Source: Fragilaria crotonensis | Lineage: Eukaryota; Bacillariophyta; Fragilariophyceae; Fragilariales; Fragilariaceae | NCBI GenBank assembly: GCA_022925895.1 | Contig: JAKSYS010000128.1 | Coordinates: 1 to 64,000, forward strand | Direction: 5' to 3' | DNA length: 64,000 nucleotides | In this document: in pieces, positions 30,651 through 42,900 of the stretch | How the letters are laid out: each line of letters opens with the position of its first letter | Numbering within the stretch: the first letter of the stretch is position 1 | Translations under genes and position numbers: made by a program | Notes under the pieces: generated by a model | What the model was told of the DNA's origin: nothing | Database searches by the model: none | Seen by the model: only the letters and a program-made list of their open reading frames with translations

Positions 30651-30813
30651 ATTTATCCTACTGGTACTTTAATTCTGTGGACTATCTCTAGCACCGTGCA
30701 CCGTGTGAAAAATTTACGACCATGGCTCAAGCACTGACTGTTTTTGTTTCGTTCGCTGAAGGGAGGCTTAGTGTTTTGTTTGCTTAGGGTCGTTGTTCCT
30801 GACTCCAATTCAT

Positions 30814-31752
30814 ATGGGCTACGATGCGACGATGAATGATGATGAAGTTGCTTCCCAGGTGCCAAAAGTGCTTCATCAGGTGGTGACAGAATGGTTAGGT
30901 GATCCAATTGAACGACATAACCTGACGAAGGCATACGATGCATTGATCGGTTGTTGCACTGAGAAGCACAATCTTCAAAGTTACGAGGAATACACTTCGT
31001 CATTACACGTACTGTGTGACTTGTATCGAGCCTTGCTCGTGACCTCGTTCCTGTTGCGATTGCAATATGTTCATTCTCTTGAAGCTTGTGATTGCTTGGA
31101 AAAGTCTGTGGAACGTTGCCTTTGGTTGCTTCAAATTTTGGTGGCAGCACCCACTTCAGAGGAGTTGGTGGGAAGGTTGCCGCGGAGTTCTTATCCACTC
31201 TTGAACTCGTTGCTAGAAGAGCCACTAATTCCGCTGCATCAGAAGGAGAGGCGTGAGTTTTGGTGGAACCTATCCAACGATGATGACAACGACGACGAGG
31301 AGATTGGCATCGAGGGCATACCTGACAAAAAACAGCTAGCAATCGAAGAACGACAACTTCTTGACATGGCACGACGGCCCATTCCGGAACCAAGCAGCGA
31401 GCAAGAAGGAAACGCTTACGAATTTGAAATCGATCATTCGAACCAACCGTTGCTCCTACCAATTGATGTTTTGGTGGAGGATCACGGCTGCAAACTATAT
31501 CGGTGTGGCATACTGCATCTAGACGACAATGCTATTGTTTTGACAAGTAAGACAAGCTTTAAGGTTGTCGGCAGTATTATCCACCTGGATTTGGACGAGG
31601 AAAGATGTATTCATGTGCAGATATCACCGTCATTGACCCCCGATTGGACGACCGCACTGGAAACAGCAATTCGACAGTTAAGTGTCCAAGACAAGCTACG
31701 AAACCAGTCACCCTCTCTGTGGAATGGAATGATTCCAAATCGACTGAATTAA
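30814..31752 (+). CDS. Uncharacterised protein
   Basis: An intact, intronless 312-residue frame starts at the ATG at 30814. The first half is helical (VPKVLHQVVTEWLGDPIER, YTSSLHVLCDLYRALLV, ECLEKS-like segments). A very acidic linker (NDDDNDDEEIGIEG) leads to a C-terminal part with beta-type strands (CKLYRCGILHLDDNAIVL, FKVVGSIIHLDL, RCIHVQIS). There is no signal peptide or membrane segment. I do not recognise the family. Good length, clean start and an ordinary neighbour (tRNA upstream) support a real gene. Confidence 0.6.
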   Translation: MGYDATMNDDEVASQVPKVLHQVVTEWLGDPIERHNLTKAYDALIGCCTEKHNLQSYEEYTSSLHVLCDLYRALLVTSFLLRLQYVHSLEACDCLEKSVERCLWLLQILVAAPTSEELVGRLPRSSYPLLNSLLEEPLIPLHQKERREFWWNLSNDDDNDDEEIGIEGIPDKKQLAIEERQLLDMARRPIPEPSSEQEGNAYEFEIDHSNQPLLLPIDVLVEDHGCKLYRCGILHLDDNAIVLTSKTSFKVVGSIIHLDLDEERCIHVQISPSLTPDWTTALETAIRQLSVQDKLRNQSPSLWNGMIPNRLN

Positions 31753-32497
31753 TATGAATTGGCTTGATGAAAACCTCTTCTGTTGGGGTCTATGCGCCTG
31801 GCAATTGGTTTCTGTCGATTGTCCCATTTGGCATGATGGATCATGGGCAATCAGTACGTCAACTTTACCATAAACTCCTGTTCCAGGTACGAGTACCTTT
31901 CAAGAATCGACATGGGACATGTATGTAGTATGTAGGTGTCTGGAGCAACCTTACCAGGTACCCCTATCCAAAGAGTGTTCGCACCAGCTGGTCGTGCTGC
32001 TTTGATTTTGGTGTCGACCAGCCGGTGTCATAAGTACTGTGTCCCATGACTGCTGGATAACGTAGTGCTGTCGACTTTTCATGTCGACAAGATGGTAGTA
32101 GCAGTGTACCCTTATACCGGTACTGGTAGCCATCTTCACTACGGTACTTTTAGTAATTGAAATTTGCGAGTACAGTACTCGAGTACTGTACTGGAGCACA
32201 GTATTACGTAGCCGACTCGACACAAGACGCCTGTAGGCTAATCAGCTAAACATGCATCCCGCTATATCACCTTGCCGCGTGGCATCACGTCTGACACTGA
32301 CACAACGTCACATATCGCGTGCCATGCCTGTCACCTTTCACACCAAACCTGGCTCCATCTGCCATCGAATTTCGATTTGGGAATAGAAACAACACCTCCG
32401 ATTTCATTCATTACGATTGCCTTTGGCAGGGACGCGAAAAAGCCATCTACGGCTAGAGCTACAACATCTCCACTGCCTCGAAACACACGCACAAGGG
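31753..32497. other. Intergenic region with GTAC islands
   Basis: GTAC-centred words dominate 31880-32210, for example GAGTACAGTACTCGAGTACTG near 32165. Bases 32230-32497 are plainer and precede the transporter start. No gene is supported. Confidence 0.4.
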
Positions 32498-33496
32498 ATG
32501 CGTATGAAGTGCTCCCCCCAATCCAATGCTGCTCTGCAACGGGGACCAGTCGCACTCATTATCTGCTCAATCGGCATTTGTTGCTGTTACATCTGCTACG
32601 GAATTCTTCAAGAGCAATATTTTTCCGGTTCGAACAGAATCGGAGCCAATTTCGCACTTGTGAGTCAAACAGCCACCAACGCGTTGGTAGCGTTAGGATG
32701 GTCGCGAGTTGAGAAACTTTGGGGAAAAGGCGAGACTGCCACGAGTAATCTAGGTCTCAACCACCCTTTACTTCTGGTGACTTCCCTTTGCTACATCGCT
32801 GCCATGAGCACATCCAATTATGCCTTTCGATACGTCGGTTACCCGACAGCTGTCCTCGCAAAGTCCTGTAAACTTATACCCACCATGTTCATGTCGATTT
32901 TTATTGAACGCAAACGCTATTCGCTTCACGAATGGACGGCAGCAGGTTGCATTACATTGGGCATTGTTCTGTTCAATCTATCCAGACTATCATCAGTGTC
33001 AGATGACAAGCAAGACTCGCTACATGGCTTAATCCTTCTTTTTGTTTCACTCTGCATGGATGGATTCTTAGGATCGTGTCAAGGTCTGCTCAAGAGATCA
33101 GACCTGCAAGGCAAACGTCGACCTCCAACAGCGATGGAGACCATGCTGTATGTCAACGTCTATGCCTTGGTTTGGATTGTCCCGGTGGCAATACAAAGTG
33201 GAGAATGGGCGGACGGAATGTCCCGTCTCGACGAAATAAAACATGGAATGATTCTCTTGAACGCAACAGCGGCGTCCGGGCAAATCTTCATTTTCTTGAC
33301 CTTGACGTGGTTCTCGCCTCTCATATGTACAACAATCACAACAACGCGAAAATTCTTCACGATTCTCATTTCCGTTCTGCACTTTGGACATGTCTTCACT
33401 CCCGCGCAATGGAGTGCTGTTCTTCTAGTGTTTGGTGGTCTGTACACGGGAATTGCTGACCAGGCTCGAGGAAAGAAGAAAGTGAAGGATCACTAA
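32498..33496 (+). CDS. SLC35B1/UAA-family nucleotide-sugar transporter
   Basis: This intact, intronless 332-residue membrane protein starts at MRMKCSPQSN. It has about ten hydrophobic segments, including VALIICSIGICCCYICYGIL, LLLVTSLCYIAAM, GLILLFVSLCMDGFLG and ILISVLHF. Family motifs are YGILQE, SNYAFRYVGYPTAVLAKSCKLIPTM (split here by reading), GSCQGLLK and PLICTTITTTRKFFTILISV. Members exchange UDP-galactose/UDP-glucose or ATP/ADP across ER or Golgi membranes. The C-terminus ends KKVKDH, which fits a KXKXX ER-retrieval signal, so an ER location is likely. The substrate cannot be fixed from sequence. Confidence 0.87.
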   Translation: MRMKCSPQSNAALQRGPVALIICSIGICCCYICYGILQEQYFSGSNRIGANFALVSQTATNALVALGWSRVEKLWGKGETATSNLGLNHPLLLVTSLCYIAAMSTSNYAFRYVGYPTAVLAKSCKLIPTMFMSIFIERKRYSLHEWTAAGCITLGIVLFNLSRLSSVSDDKQDSLHGLILLFVSLCMDGFLGSCQGLLKRSDLQGKRRPPTAMETMLYVNVYALVWIVPVAIQSGEWADGMSRLDEIKHGMILLNATAASGQIFIFLTLTWFSPLICTTITTTRKFFTILISVLHFGHVFTPAQWSAVLLVFGGLYTGIADQARGKKKVKDH

Positions 33497-33962
33497 CAAA
33501 GCACAACATAATACATGTATATAGTAACAATACATCTTTTATGACTCGCATTCCAGAGAGAGTCGCATCGATATTCTATGCGAATTCATGCACTGAGGTC
33601 AATGTGCAGGTTCAGATCTTGAGCCAAGTCAACTCGCAAACCAGATTGGAGCGTCGGCTGTCAGCTGTCGCAATGATGCCATATACACAGCGTAATAAGG
33701 CATCAGACGAGGGAGGCATTGCCGACAGGTTATCGAGTTAAGACTTCTTTTTTAAGAGAAAACCATAGATCGTTGCATTTACTGTGTATGGTAGTACTGT
33801 GTACTGTATGTAACAAAATGTGGGTGCACGCAGAATTTTTTGCATCAAGAACATGAAGCATCATGCAATGGTATGTCCACAGACCACACAGTCCGTGACA
33901 TACTACAATGTCACAACAAAATGTTGTCATGAAAAACAAACCAATCCCAAAGGAATTCGACA
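33497..33962. other. Intergenic region, nothing recognised
   Basis: It separates the transporter from the lumenal protein on the same strand. Short frames only; TGTATGTAACAAAATG-type A/T-rich sequence. The promoter of the downstream gene is presumably here. Confidence 0.35.
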
Positions 33963-34784
33963 ATGCGTAGTCGAGATCTATGCACTGCTATTCTTACCAG
34001 CCTTTTGCTGGCGCCCACTTGTGTCCCCATAGTTGGGTTGCATGTTGGCTCACCATCGAAGCGTATAGGGGTTGCTCGTTGGATTGTGGAGAACGAAGTG
34101 AAAACGGCCACGACAGAAGTGTATTCTGGCACTTCCAGAAGGAAGTTGATAGTACTATCAATATTACCTGCCCTGGCCATATCTCAACCTTGCAACGCTG
34201 GATTATTTAGCGGAACTGAACGACGGGACCTGTCCTTTTGTTTAGTCAATCTTTTGCGCGTTCAGTATTGGGCGGAAGCCGAAAGCCGCGACATACAGAT
34301 CAACTTGGAAAACGACGACCGGGTCTTGGATCTCTACCTCGAATCTCGATTGGGTGCCAAGGCAGCTGTGACAGGCAAGGTCGGTGGTGGAGCCACAAGT
34401 CGGGTTTACACTTTGGCTTCGCTGAAGTTTAGAGAGACTCTGGAGGACTTGGCGTGGTACGCTAGGAAAGCCAAGAACAAGCGTGCCGATGAACTTATAA
34501 CCGACCTTGTCGAGGCTTTAGCTTCTCTCGTGGAATTTGATGGTCTTGAGACTACCCTGGATCCCTCTCCGCGATCCTCCCTAATGCGATCCATGTACGA
34601 TAGGAAAAAACTGGAATTTCTCAGGCGTATGCTATCCGAGCGAATCATCCCGACAGCGCAGGCATTGTTCAACGAATTTGATCGCGACGTACGCGATATT
34701 TGTCTGAATTACGTAGCAGTAAATTATCCAAACGAGCTACCGATAAAGATTGTACCACCGTCAGAGACAGGAGTCGCAGAATAG
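33963..34784 (+). CDS. Thylakoid-lumen protein of unknown function
   Basis: This intact, intronless 273-residue protein has a bipartite presequence. It consists of a signal peptide (AILTSLLLAPTCVPIVGLHV) and then an Arg-Arg lumen signal with a hydrophobic core and an Ala-x-Ala end (RRKLIVLSILPALAISQPCNA). The mature part begins GLFSG and is mainly helical (VLDLYLESRLGAKAAVTG, ETLEDLAWYARKAKNKRADELI, KKLEFLRRMLSERIIPTAQALF). The Arg pair suggests Tat-dependent import. The mature domain resembles small helical photosystem-associated lumen proteins, but I cannot assign one. Confidence 0.7.
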   Translation: MRSRDLCTAILTSLLLAPTCVPIVGLHVGSPSKRIGVARWIVENEVKTATTEVYSGTSRRKLIVLSILPALAISQPCNAGLFSGTERRDLSFCLVNLLRVQYWAEAESRDIQINLENDDRVLDLYLESRLGAKAAVTGKVGGGATSRVYTLASLKFRETLEDLAWYARKAKNKRADELITDLVEALASLVEFDGLETTLDPSPRSSLMRSMYDRKKLEFLRRMLSERIIPTAQALFNEFDRDVRDICLNYVAVNYPNELPIKIVPPSETGVAE

Positions 34785-34834
34785 TGGAGTGAAGGGCTAA
34801 GCACTAAAATGATGCAGCGTGTCTACATTCTAAG

Positions 34835-37555
34835 TCAGGGCAGCAGCTTTCTCCAACCTCGTTTCCCATCCAGAATATTTCGAATATCTTTGAGCTTTCT
34901 CATTTGCTCTGGCTCTTTCAGATAGTTGCTTGTAATCTCGTAGAGCTGCGCCAAAGACGCTGGATCCTTAGTATCGATGGGAAAGGCGTCAGGAGTGCCG
35001 ATCAATGGATTGAACCGATAGTACTTCATGCCCTTGCCATTCTTGCCGCCCTCTCCAACAATATCCTCCAAAACATGATGAATGCGCTCGCCATCACAAG
35101 CGCTATTAACAATCTGTCCAACAATGGCGTCCCACCCAAATTTGGGAGAAAATTTCTCCTCTGCGAATCCTCCTGTTCCAATGGAGACTACACAGTTTCA
35201 AAGGACGTTTGCGTTGAGAGTATGTGAGTTTTATTCTCCCTTTCATTAAAGAGAACTTACCGACAAGCTCGATAGGCACATCGGGGAACAAGGTTCGTGC
35301 CTCATGGATAGCAATCGCGGTAGGGTTGCTCGCAACAATGCCTCCGTCACAATACAGAACATCCTTGACTTTGACGGGCTTAAAGATGGTGGGGGCTGCT
35401 GTAGACTTTCGCAAAGCCTCTCGTTGTAGTGGACGAAATGAGCCTGAAGAAACCATGATTTGTTTGCAACGTTAGAACGTCAACTTTTGCCTTGCGACGA
35501 TACGCCCACTGCGCACATACTCACCGTAATATCGCGATCCTTCGTCAGATATCTTTGTTCCAGTCAAAAAGCTTTTCAGGTTTAAGTTCGTTCGCCAATC
35601 TGACCGCGGTGCCCGCTTCTCGAATTCCGGCTGCAGACCTAGCTTGGCCCGCGACTCGTCAGGGTCTTGCACGAAATGGTCCGGCAGTTCACCACCGGCA
35701 TAATTGTAATTTCGAAAGAGTGTGACGTACGTTGGGGTTGATGTCATAACGGAGGAGACTCCAAAGACTAGGGGCACCGCTGGATCAGCCCGACTATCCA
35801 ACATGATAGAGTCACCAAGAATGTCGTACAGAACTTCAACAAAGGGCAGTTCACTGTACGTGGCGGTTGTGAATAGAGTTGAGAGTTTGAAAGCAGTCTT
35901 GCCAAAGATTCGTTCAACGAGGATGTCGTATCTGTCGTTCGCTTGTCGAACCGTCTCTCTTCGCAAACCCACTAGGAAGGCAATGATGGCCCCTGTGGAA
36001 GTGCCAGCAATGATGTCAAAGGTATCGCACACCTCTTCGCCGCCCATCGCCTCTGTTAGGCCACGCAAGGATGAAATGGCAGACATACCACGGGTTCCAC
36101 CACCGTCGAAACACAGAATGCGGAGACCCTTCTGACCAGGAATTTTTGGCACCCATTGATTGTATCCGATTGCTGCAAGCAGCTGATTGGCTGTTCCTTG
36201 AACTTGTCCTGACAGACCATCCCGAACTGATGCGGCTTCAATGAAGGGTCGGCTCTTCGTTTCATTCTTTCTCTTATTGAAGTACTTCCACAATTCTCCA
36301 GGATACCGAAGCCATCGTCTTGTTTTCTGGGTAAACGCATAGGATGATACACCGAGAACAGCATCCTTCAGCTCTGGGGTGGATCGAAAGGTGTCGATGG
36401 CATCATCGCTGGCAATCGCCATTGCCAAGAGTAATTGTAACACGTACAACTTGTAGCGTCGCCGTGATTCTGGGAACCAAGACAGCAGATTAGCAAAAAT
36501 ACCCAAGCACCCAGTTTCGATCTTCACGATCAGACGAGTACACTGACATCACACTCACCTCGTCGACCCTTTTGACCTATCAAACGAAAAGGATTTGACG
36601 TTGGTCGAAATTTCTGCGGTCGAATATTGTACAGAACTTCGGCTTCATCCGAATGTCGCAATAACGACGAGAATGCATTCATGATAGCGTTGTTTCCCGA
36701 TGCGGCATTCGCTCTTATAATTTCGTCCGTTATGACGGCCCTCACATCGTCTGATATAGAACACAAGTCTCGCAAGGCTCGACATGCATTGCACGCTGCC
36801 AGAAACGTTTCTTCGTATTCTTCCATTAGTACGAGAAATTCGGCACCCTGTTGCTCGTGCTGCGCAAAGTTGGCACCCATTTGAATTGTTTTCAAAAGAG
36901 GTTTGATTCCACCCTTCTCCTTGCAGAATCGCTGCCACTGCCATGGTTCGTCCACCGATTCGGTAATTCCAATGGCCAATAACCGCTTGTCGCGATCGAT
37001 TCGATCGGAATAGTGTTCGGGACGACTGAGCGGCATGTCCGACACCGCAGTTTCTGGAAGTGATGTCGTAGAAGATTGTGATAGCGTCATGGGCAGGACT
37101 GTCATATCGTCCTTGAATTCTTGTACCGTGATGCGCTCCACGGAGTTATCCAGATCAGTCGCTGCCCCGACGTTCATTGCCATCGCTTCCCGAGCTACAA
37201 ACGGAATTTCTTGCTTGATTGGCGTTTTCCCCACTTCCGATTCATCATCATTGGAAACATTCCCGCCAATTTCGAGCATAATTTCTTCCTCCTCTTTTCG
37301 CAACTGTAGTAACGTCGCCCCAAATGAAGACAAGTCGTTCCATTCCGTCTCAGCGTCACCTACACCATCCAACGGCAACGGATCATGAGTCAATCCTTCG
37401 TCTTTCTCCGCACTTATAGGCTGCACTTGAAGGCGTGTGGAGTGCATTAGTCTGTGTGAGAATGAGGTGAAGGAGAATCCCTGCGCAGTGGTTAGCAAGA
37501 ACGCTGTGGCCGCCGCGATTCTGAACACCATATGGGAAAGCGGTAGGGGATTCAT
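34835..37555 (-). CDS. Patatin-like phospholipase (iPLA2-gamma/PNPLA8 type), four exons
   Basis: The exons are 36559-37555, 35525-36469, 35261-35443 and 34835-35187, with GT-AG introns of 89, 81 and 73 bp, all phase 1. The protein is about 825 residues. The patatin domain has the oxyanion loop CFDGGGTRG, nucleophile serine in IAGTSTGAII, catalytic Asp in YCDGGIVASNP, and then TAAPTIFKPVKV and VSIGTGGF. Such enzymes cleave fatty acyl chains from phospholipids. The N-terminal 330 residues hold acidic linkers and helices of armadillo-like character (LLKTIQMGANFAQHEQQGAEF). Starts are possible at 37774, 37615, 37555 and 37531. The last two place FRIAAATAFLLTTAQGFSF at the N-terminus, which fits a signal or plastid-type presequence. 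It converges with the lumenal gene, 50 bp apart. Confidence 0.9.
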
Positions 37556-38382
37556 CCATGTGCTAGCTCTCTTATCTTCAGCCCCAAAGGTATCTACATT
37601 GCCGCTTACACGCATGTCCCTCCTATCGCCACTTGCGATACACGAGTAAAGATAAATGCTTCGCCAGCCAAGGCACAGTTCGACGGCAACACTGCAAGCG
37701 AATATGTCTGTGTCACAGATGTCAGGTCTGAGAAACAGAGATTCTGTGAGTTCAAGACCATGGCCACAGTCCATAGAAATGAACTGACATCAATTGGTGT
37801 TTGGTGTCACATATGATGTGTGATGTGTGATGTGTCATGCGTCACGCAATGTAAGGGAATCTGAAGAGGGTGGCACCAAATAAGATTCTGCACATATCAT
37901 ACGGACAGCAGAACATTGTGATATCTCTGCCCTCTATGACACTATGACCCTCTACCCTCTCCCCTCTCCCCTCTACTGGAGACGCAGTACAACAGTAATA
38001 CCGGAACGGGTACACATAGTCCGTGGATATCCAGTACATTGTACATTGTACTACTGTAGTACAACTATCGTACTTTGTACAGCATAGTCGTACCTGTAGC
38101 AGCACTGGAGTACTGGAACAACATTACCAGTACCGACGTGGAGTCGTTGTAAATGTACAAGGTTACTGTACTACTCGGGACTCGGGGTACAATAATACCG
38201 TTTTAGTGATCTCTACCGGTAGAAGGGCACCAAGCGACCGCTCTTTACATCCACATTGATTGCAAGGCCGACTGCTGCAAGTTCAGGACGACGCGGTAGT
38301 CATTGTCTATGACGCATGAGTCAAACGTTAAGAGATTTAAATGGGACAGTTGTCTACAATTGAGTACATTCATATCAGAATG
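37556..38382. other. Intergenic region with GTAC island
   Basis: The first 220 bp are open in the phospholipase frame and may be 5' UTR or an N-terminal extension. A 7-bp tandem repeat lies at 37813-37840, and CCCTCTCCCCTCTCC-type pyrimidine-rich DNA at 37950-37978. A dense GTAC/AGTACT block covers 37980-38190. No gene is supported. Confidence 0.4.
37813..37840. repeat. Short tandem repeat (TGATGTG)n
   Basis: About four imperfect copies of TGATGTG/TGTGATG in tandem. Confidence 0.7.
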
Positions 38383-39439
38383 TTACAGGTCTACGTCTTC
38401 ATCGTCTTTCTTCTTTTTCTTCACTTCAGCATTGTCCAGCTGCTTTTGAAGTCGATCTCGTTTCTCTCTAAGCATGTAGCTCGCCAGCTTAAGACGCTCA
38501 AAGACATCAGTTTCATCCATGGCTTGTATCCGATAGGTGGCGTCCTGTTCCGGTAAAATCTCAGTCATGTACGACGCCCAGCTCACGGCAGTCAATTCTT
38601 TGGGAGATCGCCTTGAGAGGCTGTTGCCTCCAGCCGATCCCGAGACGTAACCCTGTGTATCAGTTTCCATAGAAATGCGATAGGCTTGCTGAAATCGACG
38701 GCGGCGATCCAAAACTTGGTCGTCGTCATCGTCGTCGTCATCCTCCAGGTCGTCAGCGAAGAATTTGTCGTCCAACTTGGCGACATTGATACGTCGCTCC
38801 ATCTCCTCATCTTTTTCCGCGTCGGAATCCTCCGCAAGTTGATTCAGTTTGTGCTCCAAGGCAGACAAGGTTACCATGACATCTTCAATCGTATCCGCCA
38901 ACAAGTTTGGCAATTCCAAATTCGGAGGGAACTTATCTGTCAGCTCTCTACAAACAGCTTTCAAGTACGGTGTCTCTTGTACAACATCCACGACCTGCGC
39001 TCTTCCAACAACTCGAATGGTGACAAAGATGCCAAAGCCGTCCATACGGTTGTACGCTTCGATGTCACACAGGGGCACGGTCTGAATAATCCCCGATTTT
39101 GCAATCAGCCCCATGGCTACCACACCTTCATGATTTTCCATTGCGTCGTCAAAGAGCTTGATAAAGCGGTCTTCGTACAATCGAAGCTGCTTCGTCTCTC
39201 CTTGAAGAAGCACTTCTTCGTACGGAAACGGGAGAATGCAAATGGATTTGGGAGGTCCTCCCCTGCTCTCGACCCAGGCGTAGATTGTCGCCTGTTCCGG
39301 GAAATTGAAAGTCCAAATCACGCCATTCGGAGATCCCCAACAGTTTCGATTCACGACATGGTGGAGATGCCGGCGGAAAAAAGGACCGGCATGATGGTAC
39401 GACCAGCAGTAACGCAAGGAACAGCCACCCGAATCTCAT
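38383..39439 (-). CDS. Lon N-terminal-domain protein, probably plastid (one frame break)
   Basis: It starts at the ATG at 39439 with a signal peptide (MRFGWLFLALLLVVPSCRSFF); the Phe after the cleavage site fits the diatom plastid-import rule. The body is a LON substrate-binding domain: SICILPFPYEEVLLQG, QLRLYEDRFIKLFDDAM, VVAMGLI, VPLCDIEAYNRMDGFGIFVTI and VVGRAQVVDV. A helical region, an eight-Asp tract and a Lys/Asp-rich tail (KKKKKDDEDVDL) follow. There is no AAA+ or peptidase domain, so it is a stand-alone LON domain, as in LonN/cereblon-like proteins. One extra base near 39283 shifts the frame between NLRLG and ESRGGPPKS. The function is inferred to be substrate or ligand binding. Confidence 0.8.
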
Positions 39440-39920
39440 GGCAAAGCTATTCGGAAGGCTATTGGTGTGCAAAACACGTGTGATGTTCGATGTATGCATA
39501 CGATCATGAAAACGAATTTCCAACACATCCGGGTTATTGCGAAAGCACCGTAGTTGATACAATTGATTACTGGTACTAATAGTAGTACTGTTACGAGAAT
39601 GAAACAGAATGAACTATGATATGAGTGTAGTCTACGTTCTACGTATGTCGTACATTGTACCGAGTCCCGAGTGCCGATGAGGACTGACGACTGACTCGCC
39701 ATTCAGGTTTCTGGTTGACAGCAGGGAGCAGGGTGACTGAAGACTGAAGGGAAGCGGATCAATGAATTGCGAAGCCTATATTTTTTGGATGTTTTGGTTT
39801 CCGTTCTTAAATCGGTACTATACCAGCATGCTATTAGTTGTAAGTGATTACGTCGGCCTTTAGCCGACGGCGAATCAAGGCTTTTTAAAACGATCATGCC
39901 CCTCATCCCCTATGAATCTA
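39440..39920. other. Intergenic region, nothing recognised
   Basis: It contains a GTAC/TACTGGTACT patch at 39555-39600 and a short hairpin TCGGCCTTTAGCCGA at 39852-39866 that could act in 3'-end formation of neighbouring genes. No gene is supported. Confidence 0.35.
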
Positions 39921-42900
39921 TCACCAGATCGAGGAAGAAGTCGTCGCCCCCCACCCTCCTCCGTTGGTGGCACCATTATTTGTATCGTCTTGGTCTGCCG
40001 GAATTGATCCAAACGCTCCTCCGAATGCACTCAGCGATGGCAAGGCTTCACCGAGAGCAGTTAATCCACCACGAGGGGCACCGGTAACTTGCTGAGTGGG
40101 CGCTACGCCGCCCCACAGCGAGCTTGGCTCAGGCTGAGTGAGTCCGAGGGACAGCGAATCGTGGATAGATGGGGCGATTCTGTTCTCCCAACTTCCCAAA
40201 CCTAATGCTGAGGGCAATCCGATTCCAGGAGTTACCAACAAATCGTCTGCACCAGAAATACCTGTGACCGACGATGTTGCACTAGGAATATTTGAGTATG
40301 ACGGTGCTGTCGTCGGTCCAACCATCAGCAAGTGGTCGAATCCATTGAGACCTGGTGGTGAATATGGTTGTGACCCAAACTGAGGAGCGAGCCCTTCGGA
40401 CAGCAATGACGGCACGTCATTCATAGGTGCCCGATGGCTAATTCCGCCAATCGACGACAGCTCAGGAACAACGTAGCTGGCATGTGAGCCGACGGGAGGG
40501 TTGGATAGCCCTGGGGGAGGCTGGAAATTAGTTGGAACGAATGCCCTGGCGGTTGCGCGAATCTCGCCCAATGGATTTAGATCACCCGCGAAAGCAAGCG
40601 GGTCGTTGCCAGTGACGCTAATCTCTGGTGGGTGCGGACTGCTGCCCATGAACTGAAAGCCCAGAGGTGTTGCACCGGTATGGTTGCCTCCCTGGAAGCT
40701 AGCCATGACGTGAGGGTCAAATGAATCTGCCTCATTCATCCACTCATTCTGACCAACAATCCCACTTCCAAGGGATGACACTGTGGCATCTTCAGCAATG
40801 CCAGAGCTACCCACGCGAGAGAAATCTGCGCCAATAGTTTCCATCCCTGGAGGATGCTTCTTGATGCTTGTCGTTAGATAACTATCGTTGGCGCCTTCTG
40901 CGGCAGCCTTCGGCCTTGTCAGAATCTTAAATGGAGCTGGCTGCTTGATTGGAGCAGTTGTGGCTCCTGTAAAAAGTCCATTCTTCGGAGCGTTAGCATT
41001 GATGTCTCCACTAGGTGTAGGTCGCGCTTTCGAAAATTGTGAAAGTGATGGTCTCTCAGTGTCCAGCACGTAATTTGGGGCCACCTCGGGTACTTGAGTT
41101 ATCGCGACGGGAGCATTTTGCACTGCGATCATCCTTTCTTGGGCTTGACGTACTTGTTCACGGTTGTTCCATTCACGATTGCGGCGTCGTTGCTCCTCTC
41201 TCTTTCGTGCCAAGCGTTGCTGCACCAATCGAGCTTCTTCTGCTTTTTGCAGCGCCTCCAGCCGTTCAATGTCCGCAGCTACTGTGCTCTCCGAAGCCAC
41301 AGGATCGGCTGGTGCTTGCGGCGGAACAACTGGAGGTGGATTTGACGACGACAGTTCCGGTGGATCTTCGCCGGCCTCCTGGGCGAAGATCCACATGACC
41401 AAGTCATCCGCTGTTGCGCGATCTGTTCCTCCACACGCCCTGGCTGCATCCGAAATCTGCTGGTTAGAGAAACCCATCCCTAGCAACGCTTCAATCATTG
41501 GGTCCTCCTGCTGGATCGGTGGCGCAGGGGCTGGAGGCGAACTCTGGTCCTGCTGCTGTTGTTGCTTCTTCTTTTTCTTCTTCTTTTTGCTTTTGGATGG
41601 CGATTTCTGTGCATCTTGTTGCTCTCCTGTGACCGATTCCTCCTTTGAACGTGCCGACGGAATATGACCATTCGCTGCCACATCATTGATTCGTTGGATC
41701 ACAAATCGCAGATAGGTTTGATAAGCGCGTTGCCTGTCTCGACTAGATACGGCATCAGCGATGGCATCCGACAAGGCGGTCCCGACGGTTTTAACTTCGT
41801 CGTCCTTCCCTTCCACGAGAGCTTGGGCCAAGTCGATCGCTGTCATTGCTTTTCCGTCTCGACTTGACCTACTTTCATCTGTTATCGTGTCAACTTTGCA
41901 GCCATACCCCAGGAGAATATCCAACACCTTTCTCGAACCTGACAAGACTGCATAGTGTATAGGCGCGAACCCGGACTCTTCACAAGTACTATTCAAATAG
42001 GAATGATCAGCTTCGTCTTCGTCATCACTGTTATCATTATGCTCCAATGCGAACTGAACAAAATAATAATCCCCAATGAAACAAGCTGTATGAAAGGAAC
42101 TGCGACCAGTTTTTGCGGATATTGCAAAAAAAGCAGTGGATGAGTTGTTGTTGATGAAATCCGCCAGTTTCAGTCGACAGTCGCTGCCTGTCTCAACAAC
42201 ATCTTTCGCCTTGGCCACACAGTTCGGTAACAGAGAATCAATATGCTCCTTGATGTCCTCACCCTTCTTGAAAGGTGACTCTCCCAGTAATCCCTGTAAT
42301 TTGGTAGCATCGTGCGACTGACACGCTGCCACCACGCGTGATTTCCATGAAGTGGTCAACTTTTCTTGTTTCTTGACTGCAGCTTCTGCAGCCTTTTCAG
42401 AAGCCTCTCTACGGAGTCGCTCTTTTTTCCGTTGCTTCTTTTCTCGTTTCTTGGCTGCCTTGTGCTCCCTTTCCTCTTCTTCTCTTTTCTCGTCCCGTGC
42501 CACTTGTTCCAAGTCTTTCCATTCCGAAGGATCAATCGCAGGTCGTTTGGTATCATCGTCATAGTCATATTCGTAGTCTTCTTCTTCGTCGTCGTCATCA
42601 TCATCATCTTCATCATCGTCGTCGTCGTCATCTTCGTAGTCCATGAAGTCCTCCGGTGGCATGTACATGCTAGCCGCTTTCGCTGCTGCTGCCAATGCAC
42701 TTGGAGGCCACTCCTTGTCTTTGGAACCAAACATGAAACTGACCGAAGACTTCTTTCCAGCCATACCCATAATTTCTGCAAACATTCCCATGAGAGCCTT
42801 CACTTCTTCGGGCGAACACGGAGGATCGCGATCCACCTTGGCTGCAGCATCGCTCAAGTGCGAAAAGTATTGAGCGGCAACATCCGGTGGAATGCGTTTG

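Noticed and set aside
37821-38300. Frames covering the GTAC block upstream of the phospholipase gene
   Set aside because: They are composed of Tyr/Val/Thr codons produced by GTAC words; no protein-like pattern.
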